Positions 26,372 to 35,552 of a DNA stretch of 64,000 nt are shown in pieces. The stretch is from Microbacterium yannicii (GTDB taxonomy: Bacteria; Actinomycetota; Actinomycetes; Actinomycetales; Microbacteriaceae): positions 62,001 to 126,000 of the forward strand of contig NZ_JAMXMB010000031.1 in assembly GCF_024055635.1 (NCBI RefSeq), given 5' to 3'. The position numbers and the translations under genes are program-made. Position 1 is the stretch's first letter. Each line of letters starts with the position of its first letter. A model generated the notes under the pieces. It had not been told where the DNA came from. It did no database searches and was given only the letters and a program-made list of their open reading frames with translations.

Positions 26372-27639
26372 GTGCGCGCCTTCTGCCCGAGCTGCCCGTA
26401 GAGGTGCATCGGCACGGCGAGCCCGACGGCCATCGCCATGACGATCAGGAGGGCGGTGGTGCCGTCGGATATCCCGCCGAGCAGCTGGTGGTCTGTGCCT
26501 CCGAACGGCAGGCTGTCGAGGGCATCGATCGCACGGAAAACGAACACGCCTGGGACAAGCGAGACCACGGCGGCGAAGCCGATGCCGGCGAAGGGGATGT
26601 GGAGCCGGTGCGCGATCGGAGCGAGGACGCTCCCGACCAGCAGGCACGCGATAAACGCGCCGACGACGACGTTCATGCCCCATAGGCTCATCGCCCACCA
26701 GCGAAGCCCGTGCGCGACGGCGCCGACGATTACGGGCCAGGCGATGAGTCGATAGGGCATTGAGAAGTACACCGGGTAGGAGCCCGCCGCGATCGCTGCG
26801 GCGACGACATCCAGCCCGAGGGGCACGGCGCGCCCGGTCGGGTCGGTCGGCAGGTTGGTGCCGAAGAGTGCCAGCGCGATCGCTAGGCCTGTCCCGATCG
26901 ATAGAAGCAGCAGGGCTGCGTAGCCGAGTCGAGCGAAGCCAAGAGGGATGCGAAGCGCGAGCAGGTCGAGGGCACCGTTGAGGATGTGCGGGCCGGGTAC
27001 CAGGATCATCGCCGGGCAGACGGCGATCAGCCGCAACGAGGAACTGAGGTCAGCGTGCACCGCTAGTCCCCCGATGATGCCGGCGACGAAGGCGGCGACG
27101 AACACCTGGCCGATCGGTCCGATGTGCAGCCGGCTGAGCAGGCGGCGGATTGCGCCACCAAGGGCGGCGCTGCCTGCGGCGAGAAACACTGCCGTGGCAT
27201 CGTGGGCGCCGAAGATGATCGCCAGGGAGCCGGCGCCTGTCGCGCAGGCGAGGAGGAAAATCCACAGGTTCGCGGGGCGGGCCTCGCGCGCGCTGCTGAG
27301 TGCGGCGATGAGGTCTGAGCGGCCCCCCGTATTCTCGCCGAGCATGTCGACTGTTCGCATGAGCACGGCGACGGCGCGCATGGAGATTCCGGTTGGCGCC
27401 GCCGGCGCGATCCGCGCAGGCGACGGGTTGGCAACGGCATGGTCGGTGACGGTCACTGCTGTCCACGCCGGAACGAGTTCGAACCCGGTTCCCAGCCCCC
27501 GGTTCATCCGTTCCACAGCCGCGAGGGTCACCGCTGTGGATTCTCCCGAGGCTTGCAGCAGGGCTGCGGCTCCGGCGACGAGATCCTGATCGGAATCACT
27601 CGTCGCCGGCGCCGCAGCGCGAACAGGTGTTCTGGGCAT
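26368..27639 (-). CDS. ThrE-type threonine/serine exporter family protein
   Basis: A 423-residue protein with an N-terminal soluble domain (about 1-125; LLQASGESTAVTLAAVERM, VTVTDHAV) and about ten membrane helices. It has both halves found in the ThrE family: the DUF1212 part and the ThrE_2 part. In Corynebacterium ThrE exports threonine and serine. The ATG at 27639 shares one base with the fumarase stop (TGATG). The operon position between a fumarase and a DUF1275 protein gives no clear clue to the exported compound. Confidence 0.88.
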   Translation of the reverse strand: MPRTPVRAAAPATSDSDQDLVAGAAALLQASGESTAVTLAAVERMNRGLGTGFELVPAWTAVTVTDHAVANPSPARIAPAAPTGISMRAVAVLMRTVDMLGENTGGRSDLIAALSSAREARPANLWIFLLACATGAGSLAIIFGAHDATAVFLAAGSAALGGAIRRLLSRLHIGPIGQVFVAAFVAGIIGGLAVHADLSSSLRLIAVCPAMILVPGPHILNGALDLLALRIPLGFARLGYAALLLLSIGTGLAIALALFGTNLPTDPTGRAVPLGLDVVAAAIAAGSYPVYFSMPYRLIAWPVIVGAVAHGLRWWAMSLWGMNVVVGAFIACLLVGSVLAPIAHRLHIPFAGIGFAAVVSLVPGVFVFRAIDALDSLPFGGTDHQLLGGISDGTTALLIVMAMAVGLAVPMHLYGQLGQKART

Positions 27640-29105
27640 CAGGCGCCGCCGACGCCGTTTCCGACGAGGGTTGCGGGGACGACGATCTTGTCAAACTGCT
27701 CTGCAGTGACCTTGCCGGATGCCAGCGCTGCCTCGCGGAGGGTCTGGTCGTTGGCCAGGGCGCTCTCGGCAATGTGCGCGGCGTTCTGGTAGCCGATCAC
27801 GGGGCTCAGCGCGGTGACGAGCATCAGACTCTCGCCTACATAGGAGGCGATCTTCTTCTCGTTCAACTCGGTGCCCTTGACCGAGTAGGTGAGGAATTTC
27901 TCTACGCCGTCGCCCAGGATTCGGGCTGAGTGTAGGAAGTTGTTGATGATGATGGGGCGCATCGCGTTGAGCTCGAAGTTGCCCTGCGATCCGGCGAACG
28001 CAACGGCTGAGTCGTCCCCGAGTACCTGGATGGAGATCATCACGATCGCCTCGCACTGGGTGGGGTTGACTTTGCCCGGCATGATTGACGAGCCCGGTTC
28101 GTTGGAGGGCAGCACGAGTTCGGCAAGCCCGGTGCGTGGGCCGGAGGCGAGCCAGCGCATGTCGTTGGCGATCTTCATCAGCGCCACCGCAACCCCGCGA
28201 AGGGCGGCATGGGCGCGCACGATGGCGTCCAGTGAGCCCTGCGCCTCGAACTTGTTAGCGGCGGTGACGTACTTCTTACCCGTGAGCTCGGCGATCTTCG
28301 CGGCGACCTTCTCCGAGAACCCGGCAGGAGCGTTGAGGCCCGTTCCCACGGCGGTGCCGCCGAGCGCGAGCTGCAGCAGGCCCTCGCGGGAGTGCTCGAC
28401 CTCGCGGATGACGCCTTCGAGCTGCGCGGCATAGCCCGACCATTCCTGGCCGACGGTGAGCGGCACCGCGTCCTCCAGGTGGGTGCGGCCGATCTTCACA
28501 ACCCCCATCCACCTTTTCGCCTTCGCGTCGATCTCGGCGTGCAGCTCCCGTAGCCGCGGGAGCAGGCGTTCGTCGATCTCGGTGATCGCGGCGATGTGCA
28601 TCGCTGACGGGAAGGAGTCGTTGCTGGACTGCGCCATGTTGACGTCGTCGTTCGGGCCGATGGGGTGCTGCGACCCGAGGGTGCCGCCGAGCAGCTGGAT
28701 GGCGCGGTTGGAGAGCACCTCGTTGATGTTCATGTTGCTCTGCGTTCCCGAGCCGGTCTGCCATACGTACAGCGGGAACTCCTGGTCGAGTTTCCCGGCG
28801 ATGGTCTCGTCGGCGGCCTGCACGATCACCTTTGCCTTCCAGTCCGGGAGCCGTCCTGCTTCCCGGTTGACCAGGGCGGCGGCCTTCTTGACGATGCCGT
28901 AGGCCCGGTAAACCTCGATAGGCATGTGGTCGTTGCCGATAGAGAAGTGCTGCAGCGACCGTTGCGTCTGGGCTCCCCAGTACCGGTCGGCGGGAACGTC
29001 GACGGTGCCCATGCTGTCGAACTCGGTGCGCTCCCCGGTCGCGTCGATCCCCACGGGGACGTCGGCGTAGACGGCGGGAGCGCTCTGGTCGATGGTGGTG
29101 CTCAT
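27639..29105 (-). CDS. fumC: Class II fumarate hydratase
   Basis: A 488-residue iron-independent fumarase converting fumarate to malate. The superfamily signature GSSIMPGKVNPTQ is intact. Further class II landmarks are GSGTQSNMNINEVLSNRA, QSSNDSFPSAMHIAA and the active-site stretch GRTHLEDAVPLTVGQEW. An unusual 35-residue N-terminal extension precedes the usual start (FDSMGTVDVPADRYWGAQT). GGAGG lies seven bases before the ATG at 29105. Being in a stress-type block, it may be a second, oxidant-tolerant fumarase besides a housekeeping copy elsewhere; that copy cannot be seen here. Confidence 0.95.
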   Translation of the reverse strand: MSTTIDQSAPAVYADVPVGIDATGERTEFDSMGTVDVPADRYWGAQTQRSLQHFSIGNDHMPIEVYRAYGIVKKAAALVNREAGRLPDWKAKVIVQAADETIAGKLDQEFPLYVWQTGSGTQSNMNINEVLSNRAIQLLGGTLGSQHPIGPNDDVNMAQSSNDSFPSAMHIAAITEIDERLLPRLRELHAEIDAKAKRWMGVVKIGRTHLEDAVPLTVGQEWSGYAAQLEGVIREVEHSREGLLQLALGGTAVGTGLNAPAGFSEKVAAKIAELTGKKYVTAANKFEAQGSLDAIVRAHAALRGVAVALMKIANDMRWLASGPRTGLAELVLPSNEPGSSIMPGKVNPTQCEAIVMISIQVLGDDSAVAFAGSQGNFELNAMRPIIINNFLHSARILGDGVEKFLTYSVKGTELNEKKIASYVGESLMLVTALSPVIGYQNAAHIAESALANDQTLREAALASGKVTAEQFDKIVVPATLVGNGVGGA

Positions 29106-29138
29106 GGTGGAACCTCCAATGTGGTGGGTGGTGGTGGG

Positions 29139-29510
29139 TCAGACGAGGCCTTCGCGCTCCTCCAGGAGCGCTCTCCAGTTCCGGGGCAGACGGTCTGCCG
29201 GTCCAGGAACGGACTGCGTATGAGGGTGGCTCTCAGGTGGGGCTAGGCGTGGGCCGTCGGTGTAGTCGTTGGTGCGGTAGTCCCAGAACCAGTCCTCGCC
29301 CGGCTCGAAGCTGTGAATCACGGCGTGCCCGGTCGCGGCGGCGTGCTTCGTGGCGTGTTGGTTCAGGGATTCGTCGCAGCAGCCGATGTGGCCGCATTTC
29401 GCGCACCGTCGCAGATGCACCCACCAGCTGCTCTCGCGGTCGCAGTCGACGCACCCCGTGCCGCTTGGTGGCGCGGTTGCGTCGATATCCGGATGGGAGT
29501 TGTCGTTCAC
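29139..29510 (-). CDS. UBP-type zinc finger protein
   Basis: A 123-residue protein with one ZnF-UBP domain: C-x2-C in CVDCDRESSWWVHLRRCAKCG, then HIGCCDESLNQHATKHAAATGHAVIHSFEPGEDW as the metal-binding Cys/His series (residues 20-75). In eukaryotes the domain binds free ubiquitin C-termini; bacterial stand-alone versions have no known partner. The start is a GTG at 29510 with AGAAGG upstream. It lies 33 bp before fumC in the same direction. Confidence 0.88.
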   Translation of the reverse strand: MNDNSHPDIDATAPPSGTGCVDCDRESSWWVHLRRCAKCGHIGCCDESLNQHATKHAAATGHAVIHSFEPGEDWFWDYRTNDYTDGPRLAPPESHPHTQSVPGPADRLPRNWRALLEEREGLV

Positions 29511-29609
29511 GGGAGACCTTCTTCTGGGGGTGGCGGGCTCGTGCGGCCCTAGAGGCGAGGAATCGGATTCCGTGGAGGAGGGTCGGGAGCAGATAGCGGC
29601 GGGGGTGAT

Positions 29610-30359
29610 TCATCTTCGGGCCGCTCCGTTCGGCGCACCGGCCGGCAGATGTTGTGATCCACGGCGGGCGGGGGACCTGCTGGGCGTGATGGTCCTCCCG
29701 GTGAGGACGGCCGCGACGATGGCGGGAAGGATGGGAAGCGCTGCGCCGTAGAGCGTGTCGGCGCGCATGAGGACGGCACCGCTGAGCGCCCCCAGCAAAA
29801 GTGCGGCGATGACGGCGAGGCGTATGCCGACGGGTTGAGGCTTCCGATCAGCGGCATCGGCCATGAGGCTGGTAATGGTGCCGGTGACGTATGTGGTGGT
29901 GACGCCGGAAGCCCCTTCGATGCGCTTGGCGACGGCGGTCTGACATGCCATCGCGATCGTGGACAGGGCAATCAGAGCGACCACGGCGACCGTCGACGCG
30001 GCACCCGGATGCACGGCCCAGGTTCCGAAGATTGCCGCCTGCGCGATGGCGGCGAGCACGAGCAGGATGACCGTCCTTTCTGTGGGGTTATCGGAGGACA
30101 TGAATCGCAGTGCGAGGAACAGGGTGGCGGCGAAGACGACGACGGCGGTGATGATTCCGGCGATGGTGGAGCCGTAGCCGGGCCGGTCGACGAGACCGCT
30201 GAGAACGACGTTGCCGGTCATGTTCGCTGTGAAGACGCCGCTGAGCTGGAGGAAAGCGAACGCGTCGGTGGCTCCCGCCGCGAAGGCGAGCACCACGGCG
30301 ACCAGAGCTGTCCGGCTTGATCGTCGCGCCGGCGTCATCGCGGCGGGAGGGGTTGTCAT
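29610..30359 (-). CDS. DUF1275 (YoaK) family membrane protein, copy 2
   Basis: A 249-residue membrane protein of the same family as the gene at 25670. The opening is LAFAAGATDAFAFLQLSGVFTANMTGNVVL and the second signature is ACQTAVAKRIEGASGVTTTYVTGTI, spanning about residues 23-52 and 137-161. The two copies are clearly diverged, so this is an old duplication or separate acquisition. The ATG at 30359 lies three bases past the bicupin stop. The basic C-terminal tail (about 225-249) is predicted to be disordered. Confidence 0.87.
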   Translation of the reverse strand: MTTPPAAMTPARRSSRTALVAVVLAFAAGATDAFAFLQLSGVFTANMTGNVVLSGLVDRPGYGSTIAGIITAVVVFAATLFLALRFMSSDNPTERTVILLVLAAIAQAAIFGTWAVHPGAASTVAVVALIALSTIAMACQTAVAKRIEGASGVTTTYVTGTITSLMADAADRKPQPVGIRLAVIAALLLGALSGAVLMRADTLYGAALPILPAIVAAVLTGRTITPSRSPARRGSQHLPAGAPNGAARR

Positions 30360-30362
30360 CGG

Positions 30363-31403
30363 TCAGGCGATCGGGTCGCGGGCGTTGTTCCGCGACACGA
30401 TGAGCGGGTCGATGGGGGTGAACGGGAACTGCGGCAGGTCGCGTTCGGGCACCTGGAACGTCGCGGCGAGCACCTCGCGGGAGAAGGCGGTGGCGGTAGC
30501 GCGGTAGCCGACGTCGCCGGGCACGAACTGGTCGAAGAAGATCAGGAACTCGATCCCCTCCTCGCTGAGCGCTTCGATGTGGTGCGGGTAGGCGCGTGGC
30601 ACGAAGTAGGCCTGTCCGGGGTTGAGCTCGTAGGTGTCGACGGTGCCGTCCGGGTCAAGGATCGTCATGCGGGCGTGACCGCTTTTGACGTACCCGAGCT
30701 CGGCGGTGATTGGGTGCCAGTGCGGTTCCCGCATGCCACCGCCGCCGATGTTCAGGGAGTACATCGACAGGTCTTCCAGTGCCGCCCAGAACTGCTTGCG
30801 GGCCAGCTTGGCGTGACCGTAGGGGTAGGCCAGCGGTGCGATCTGCCCCTCGGCGTCGAAGAGGTGGGCGTTGGGCAGCCCAACGTTGTCGGGGATGCTC
30901 GCGCTGCCGGTGCGGCGGATGATTTGCGGTGCGTCACCGCGCGGGAAACCGTCGAACGCGGAGGCTGGCTGGTCGTAGGTGTTGCCGAGAACGGCGTTGC
31001 TCATCACGTTGACGCTGTTCTGGAAGGAGAAATGCTGTGGGTCGCCGGTGCGCAGCGCCGCGATGATCTCGGCCGTCTCCTCTCCCACGTTCTCAATGTG
31101 GTAGACCGCACCGGAGGCGACGTGGTACATCTGCCCGGTCTTGACGAGGAAGGTGGCGAACTCATCGCCGGTGGCGAGCATGGACACCAGCACGGTGCCC
31201 TTGGTGACGTAGGCGATCTGGTTCGAGTTGACGTTCCACTGTGGCTCGCGGAACGCTCCCGGCTCGAGCACGATCCGCTTGAGGGTCATGCCGTCGAGGA
31301 TCGGGAAGTTGCCGGTGCTGAGTTGAGCGACCAAGCCGAGGTCGCTTTCGAAGGCGGGTGCGGCCTCGACGAGAGAGGCGACGTGGCGGGATGGGGTACT
31401 CAT
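30363..31403 (-). CDS. Bicupin, oxalate-decarboxylase-like
   Basis: A 346-residue two-domain cupin. In the C-terminal cupin the metal site is intact: REPHWHPITAELGYV holds the two His and the Glu, with PHHIEALS downstream. In the N-terminal cupin the matching segment is REPQWNVNSNQIAYV, where the histidines are replaced, although a later His remains in VYHIENVG. One metal site is therefore probably lost. Oxalate decarboxylases bind manganese in both domains; a single-site enzyme may have different activity. The next upstream gene, an alpha/beta hydrolase, ends 15 bp before it. Confidence 0.85.
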   Translation of the reverse strand: MSTPSRHVASLVEAAPAFESDLGLVAQLSTGNFPILDGMTLKRIVLEPGAFREPQWNVNSNQIAYVTKGTVLVSMLATGDEFATFLVKTGQMYHVASGAVYHIENVGEETAEIIAALRTGDPQHFSFQNSVNVMSNAVLGNTYDQPASAFDGFPRGDAPQIIRRTGSASIPDNVGLPNAHLFDAEGQIAPLAYPYGHAKLARKQFWAALEDLSMYSLNIGGGGMREPHWHPITAELGYVKSGHARMTILDPDGTVDTYELNPGQAYFVPRAYPHHIEALSEEGIEFLIFFDQFVPGDVGYRATATAFSREVLAATFQVPERDLPQFPFTPIDPLIVSRNNARDPIA

Positions 31404-31418
31404 GACGGTTCTCGGTCG

Positions 31419-32240
31419 TCACTTCGCGATGAACGCGAGGATGTCCTGGTCGAGTTCGTCCTGGTAGGCGCCCCAGATGCCGTGAGAGGCGCCGGGGTAG
31501 ACCTTGAGGGTGCCGTGCTTGACGAGTTCAATCGATTTCCTCGCCGCAGCGGCGATCGGCACGATCTGATCGTCGTCGCCTTGGGCGATGAAGATGGGTA
31601 CGTCGATGGCTTTGAGGTCGTCGGCCTGATCGGTCTCAGAGAACGCCTTCACGCAGTCATACGCGGCGATGAGGTTCACGAGCATCCCCTGGCGCCAGAA
31701 GTCCTCCTTGAGTCCTTCGCTGACGTCAACGCCCGGCCGGTTGCCGCCGTAGAACGGCACGGCGAGATCGAGCCAGAACTGAGAGCGGTCTGCGAGCACG
31801 TTGGCGCGGATGCCGTCGAGATCCTCGATCGGGGTGCCCTCGGGGTTCGACTCGGACTTGAGCATGATCGGCGGCACGGCCCCGGCGGTCACGACCTTTG
31901 CCACGCGGCCCTTTCCGAACTGCGCGGCATAACGCACGACTTCTCCGCCGCCGGTGGAGTGACCGATCACGACGACGTCGTGAAGGTCGAGGTGCTCGAT
32001 CAGCTCGGCGAGGTTCTTGGCGTAGGTGGTCATGTCATGACCGGTCGCGACCTTCGACGAGCGACCGTGGCCGCGGCGGTCGTGAGCGATCACGCGGTAG
32101 CCGGCGTCGTAGAAGCGCTTGATCTCGACCTGCCAGGCGTCGGAGGACAGCGGCCAGCCGTGGCTGAGGACGATGGGCTGGCCCGTTCCCTGGTCGGTGT
32201 AGAAGATCTCGGCACCGTCGGTCGTGGTGAAGTACGGCAT
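31419..32240 (-). CDS. Alpha/beta hydrolase, cofactor-free haloperoxidase/perhydrolase type
   Basis: A 273-residue alpha/beta hydrolase. The oxyanion region is LSHGWPLSSDAW, the nucleophile elbow is GHSTGGGEVVRYAA (Ser), the acid Asp lies in FIAQGDDDQIVPI and the His in GASHGIWGAY. This pattern is that of esterases also called non-haem chloroperoxidases, which can make peracids with hydrogen peroxide. The ATG at 32240 follows AAGGAA. Role in the cluster: possibly ester or peroxide detoxification. Confidence 0.92.
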   Translation of the reverse strand: MPYFTTTDGAEIFYTDQGTGQPIVLSHGWPLSSDAWQVEIKRFYDAGYRVIAHDRRGHGRSSKVATGHDMTTYAKNLAELIEHLDLHDVVVIGHSTGGGEVVRYAAQFGKGRVAKVVTAGAVPPIMLKSESNPEGTPIEDLDGIRANVLADRSQFWLDLAVPFYGGNRPGVDVSEGLKEDFWRQGMLVNLIAAYDCVKAFSETDQADDLKAIDVPIFIAQGDDDQIVPIAAAARKSIELVKHGTLKVYPGASHGIWGAYQDELDQDILAFIAK

Positions 32241-32370
32241 GGTGTTCCTTTCGATGGGGTTGGTGCTGCGTTGCGTTGCGATGCGAGCGAGGGCTGCAGT
32301 CGACCGGCGCTGAGGCTGCGGGTGCCCGGGTGGTGCTCGCGCGGGCGCGGCGTGAAGGCGAGGGTCTTGG

Positions 32371-32811
32371 CTAGAGCCGAGCCCAGGTCAGCTCGACGTG
32401 GAAGGTGCGCCCGTCGGCGGTGGTCGCAGGGGGCGTCGAGCCGTGAAGCATGTTGCCGTCGACTGTGAAGTGCCGTGCTTGGTTGCCGCCCTGCCATCCG
32501 GGAAACAGAGCGATGTCGATGTGGTGGGTGACGGTGTTGGTCTCGGGGTCGAGAGTGAATGGTCCGCCGTAGGCGATGAAGTCGCGCGCCATGGCGGTGA
32601 CCTCCGCGTCGCTCGCGCTACGCAGGTCGGGTGCGCCTCCTGCAGGGCGCCGCATGCTGCCGAGGACTGCGGTCACGATGCCGTTGGGGCTGTAACTGAG
32701 GTAGCCGCTGGCTTCGGGGCCGAACTGTGGTCGGGACTCGCCGTCGCTGAATATCTCGTCTGCGCTGACAAATCTCCAGGCGCCGATGAGGTCGTTGATG
32801 GTGGTTGTCAT
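32371..32811 (-). CDS. Lipocalin-like domain protein
   Basis: A 146-residue single-domain protein of the lipocalin_5 type. The opening LIGAWRFVSADEIFSDGE and the SGYLSYSPNGIVTAVL strand are family hallmarks, as are FTLDPETNTVTHHIDIALFPGW and RHFTVDGNMLH. It probably binds a small hydrophobic ligand. The ATG at 32811 overlaps the transporter stop by four bases. A 130-bp gap follows before the hydrolase, so a further promoter is possible there. Confidence 0.88.
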   Translation of the reverse strand: MTTTINDLIGAWRFVSADEIFSDGESRPQFGPEASGYLSYSPNGIVTAVLGSMRRPAGGAPDLRSASDAEVTAMARDFIAYGGPFTLDPETNTVTHHIDIALFPGWQGGNQARHFTVDGNMLHGSTPPATTADGRTFHVELTWARL

Positions 32812-34472
32812 GCCGGTTTCTCCTGCTTCTTGTGCTGTCGCCGGTGTGTTGAGTTGGCGGGGCGGGGGGTTTGGGCGTGATCGATCTGAACAAGGTGGTG
32901 GACGGCGATCGAGTCGGCGTGCTCACTGGCTGCGCGGATTGTCTCGTCGTCGTATTGAGTGGGACGAGTGGCGTGTTGCTGCAGGTGCTCCTGCCAGCTG
33001 CCGACGCTGAAGACTTCGACGACGTCCTGCGGATTTTCACGGTCCTGGTAGAGGGCCCATGTGCGCGCGCCGGTGCGCCGCCTGCTGCGCTCAACGAGTG
33101 TGATCTGGTCCAGGAACGCTGGTCTGTTGGCCGCGGTCACGTCGTACCAGACGAGGACGAGCGTCTGCCGTTCGATATCGATGTCGGCGCCTTGGTCCTC
33201 CGCGAGAGGTAACGGTGCGGTCGGCCGCTTCTTTTCGGCTGTGGACAATAGTGGCCAGGCCAGTTGTGTTGCGGCGACGACGATGACCAGGACACCCGCG
33301 CCTGCGGCCGTGGGGACGGTGCCGATCCACAGGGCGATGACCCCGCTGACCGCAGCGCCGACCGCCAAGGAGCCGAACAGCACCATCTGGTAGATCGATA
33401 GGCCTCGCGCCCGCACCCACACGGGAAGGAAGGCTTCAACTGCGCCGTTGAGTGTGGCGACGACTCCGATCCATGCCGCGCCGACAACCGCGAGGACCGG
33501 CAACGTCACGGCGATGACCGGAGAGAGCGCCACAGCGAGAGTTCCTGCACCGAACACCGCGGAGGAGATGAACACGGTGCGGTTGGGGCCGATACGGTCG
33601 CGGACGACCGGAGCGAGGAAGGCGGCGGCGACCGACCCCACGCCAAGCCCCGCAAGGAGCACGCCGTACCCGGCAGAACCCAGCCCCAGCTGATCTGTCG
33701 CGATCAGGGGCAGCAGAGCGTAAAGGACGCTGCCGGGAACGACGAACGACCCGAGCCGCACATAGATCCGGCGAACTACGCCTGAGTGAGCGACATAGCG
33801 CACGCCTGCACGGGTTGCATCGAGAAATCGTTCCGGCTCGTGGGGGTCCGGGCGATAGGTGCGCCAGCCGATGAGGACCAGCAGAAACACCGCGAACGAT
33901 ACAAGGTTGAGGGCGAACACGAAGGCAACGCCGAGGCGAAACAGGAGCAGCCCGGCGATGGCTGGCCCGATGGCGCGGGCCAGGTTCACCGAGATCGCGC
34001 TGAGGGATGCCGCGTTCGGGATCATCCGGGTCGGGACGATCTCGGCGGAGATCGCCCCGTAAGCCGGCAGTTGCACAGCTGATGCGGCGCCGAGGAGCAG
34101 TGTCAGCACCAGCAATAGGTACGGGGTCATTTCGCCGGCTGCGGTCAAGGCGACCAGCCCGGCGCTGATGAGCACCTGCGCACTTTGTACCCAGATCAGC
34201 AGGCGGCGGCGGTTGAGGAGCTCACCGAGAACTCCGGCAGGGATTCCGAGCAGGAGCACGGGCGCGGCTGACGCGGTCTGCACGAGCGCGATGAGCAGCG
34301 GAGAACTGTTCTGCTCGACCATGAACCACTGCGCGCCGACGGTCTGCATCCAGCTGCCGATGTTGCTCACCAGGGCCGCGATCCAGAGCGCGCGGAAGAT
34401 CGGCACCGTCAACGGCGCGAGCGCCCGAACAGGATCGGTGCGGGCGCTGGTGCCGGCCGCGATGTTAGTCAT
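32808..34472 (-). CDS. MFS transporter with C-terminal soluble extension (MFS_3 type)
   Basis: A 554-residue exporter. About twelve membrane helices cover residues 15-405 (FRALWIAALVSNIGSWMQTVGAQWFM is the typical first helix of MFS_3/enterobactin-exporter relatives). A soluble tail of about 145 residues follows and contains LVWYDVTAANRPAFLDQI and YQDRENPQDVVEVFSVGSW, seen in this subfamily. The ATG at 34472 is preceded by GAGAGGA. The last residues overlap the start of the lipocalin-like gene. Likely efflux of a small molecule; substrate unknown. Confidence 0.9.
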   Translation of the reverse strand: MTNIAAGTSARTDPVRALAPLTVPIFRALWIAALVSNIGSWMQTVGAQWFMVEQNSSPLLIALVQTASAAPVLLLGIPAGVLGELLNRRRLLIWVQSAQVLISAGLVALTAAGEMTPYLLLVLTLLLGAASAVQLPAYGAISAEIVPTRMIPNAASLSAISVNLARAIGPAIAGLLLFRLGVAFVFALNLVSFAVFLLVLIGWRTYRPDPHEPERFLDATRAGVRYVAHSGVVRRIYVRLGSFVVPGSVLYALLPLIATDQLGLGSAGYGVLLAGLGVGSVAAAFLAPVVRDRIGPNRTVFISSAVFGAGTLAVALSPVIAVTLPVLAVVGAAWIGVVATLNGAVEAFLPVWVRARGLSIYQMVLFGSLAVGAAVSGVIALWIGTVPTAAGAGVLVIVVAATQLAWPLLSTAEKKRPTAPLPLAEDQGADIDIERQTLVLVWYDVTAANRPAFLDQITLVERSRRRTGARTWALYQDRENPQDVVEVFSVGSWQEHLQQHATRPTQYDDETIRAASEHADSIAVHHLVQIDHAQTPRPANSTHRRQHKKQEKPA

Positions 34473-34485
34473 GGCTTCTGTCCTC

Positions 34486-35481
34486 TCACCACGGCTGGTG
34501 GCGGCTTGTCTCGAGGACGACCTTGCCGACCGTCCGGCCCGACTCGAGCAGCTCATGAGCGACTGACGCTTCAGCCAGCGGAAAGACGGTGTCGACGATC
34601 GCACGGATCTTGCCGGCCTCGACCAGAGGGAGCACATCACGGGTGACGCCGGCGACAATGGCCGCTTTCTGGCGAGCGGGCCGGCCCCGCAGGAGCGTGG
34701 CTGAGATGCTGGCGCGTCGCGATTGCAGGTCCCACAGATCGAAAGTGACCGGGCCCACCGAGCCCCCGATGATCACCAGGTGCCCGTCGTCAGCGAGGCA
34801 CTCCATGTTGCGGCGCAGATAGGTGGTGCCGACGATGTCGAGAATCGCGTCAACGCCGCGGCCGTCGGTGGCGTCTAGAGTCGCGGCGACGAAGTCGTCG
34901 GTGCGGTAATTCACCGCTTCCATGGCACCCAAGTCCCGCGCGGCCTGAGTCTTAGCGCCGCTGCCGGCGGTGGTGATCACGCGGGCACCGATCGCGTCGG
35001 CCCATTGGATCGCGAACGATCCGATGCCCCCGCCGGCGCCGTGGATAAGGACGGACTGCCCGGCAGTGAGGCCGGCGATCATGGCGAGGTTCGAGTAGAC
35101 GGTGCAGGCGACCTCCGGCAGCGCTGCTGCTTCGATCATCGTCAATCCGGTCGGGATCGGCATCACTTGCGCCGCCGGCGCGATCGCCTCTGTGGCGTAA
35201 CCGCCCCCAGCGACGAGAGCGCAGACCTGGTCACCGAGCCGCCAGGAAGTGACCTCACCGCCTACCGCGGTGATGATCCCGGCAACCTCCAGCCCCAAGC
35301 CCGGCGGCGCGTTAGGCGGGACCGGGTAGTGACCTCGCCGTTCGAGAAGATCAGCGTTGTTCACGCCCGCCGCCGCAACTTCAATGCGCACATCGTGCGG
35401 TCCCGGCGCTGGCCGGTCGACTTGCACCAGGTGCAGGACGTCGGGTGGGCCCGGGTGAGCGAAACGGATCGCGGAGGACAT
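34486..35481 (-). CDS. Zinc-type alcohol dehydrogenase family NAD(P)H:quinone oxidoreductase
   Basis: A 331-residue MDR-superfamily protein. The catalytic half has GVNNADLLERRGHYPVPP and GLEVAGIITAVG, and the nucleotide-binding fold has IHGAGGGIGSFAIQWA. Structural and catalytic zinc cysteines are lacking, so it fits the zinc-free quinone oxidoreductase (QOR/PIG3) group, which reduces quinones or enones. The ATG at 35481 gives normal length; AAGGGA lies 12 bases upstream. It is 13 bp before the MFS gene and probably in the same transcript. Confidence 0.92.
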   Translation of the reverse strand: MSSAIRFAHPGPPDVLHLVQVDRPAPGPHDVRIEVAAAGVNNADLLERRGHYPVPPNAPPGLGLEVAGIITAVGGEVTSWRLGDQVCALVAGGGYATEAIAPAAQVMPIPTGLTMIEAAALPEVACTVYSNLAMIAGLTAGQSVLIHGAGGGIGSFAIQWADAIGARVITTAGSGAKTQAARDLGAMEAVNYRTDDFVAATLDATDGRGVDAILDIVGTTYLRRNMECLADDGHLVIIGGSVGPVTFDLWDLQSRRASISATLLRGRPARQKAAIVAGVTRDVLPLVEAGKIRAIVDTVFPLAEASVAHELLESGRTVGKVVLETSRHQPW

Positions 35482-35510
35482 CGAGATGCTGGTCCCTTCT
35501 AGCGCCGCCG

Positions 35511-35543
35511 TGATCGAAGGGGGCTTGTTGCCCCCTTCGATCA
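35511..35543. terminator. Strong hairpin after the His-rich gene
   Basis: A perfect 13-bp inverted repeat, TGATCGAAGGGGG against CCCCCTTCGATCA, with a seven-base loop. It begins 10 bp downstream of the small His-rich gene stop and 30 bp upstream of the oxidoreductase start. It should end or attenuate the first transcript, so the oxidoreductase onwards may be expressed at a lower level or from its own promoter. Confidence 0.75.
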
Positions 35544-35552
35544 ACTGGCTAC

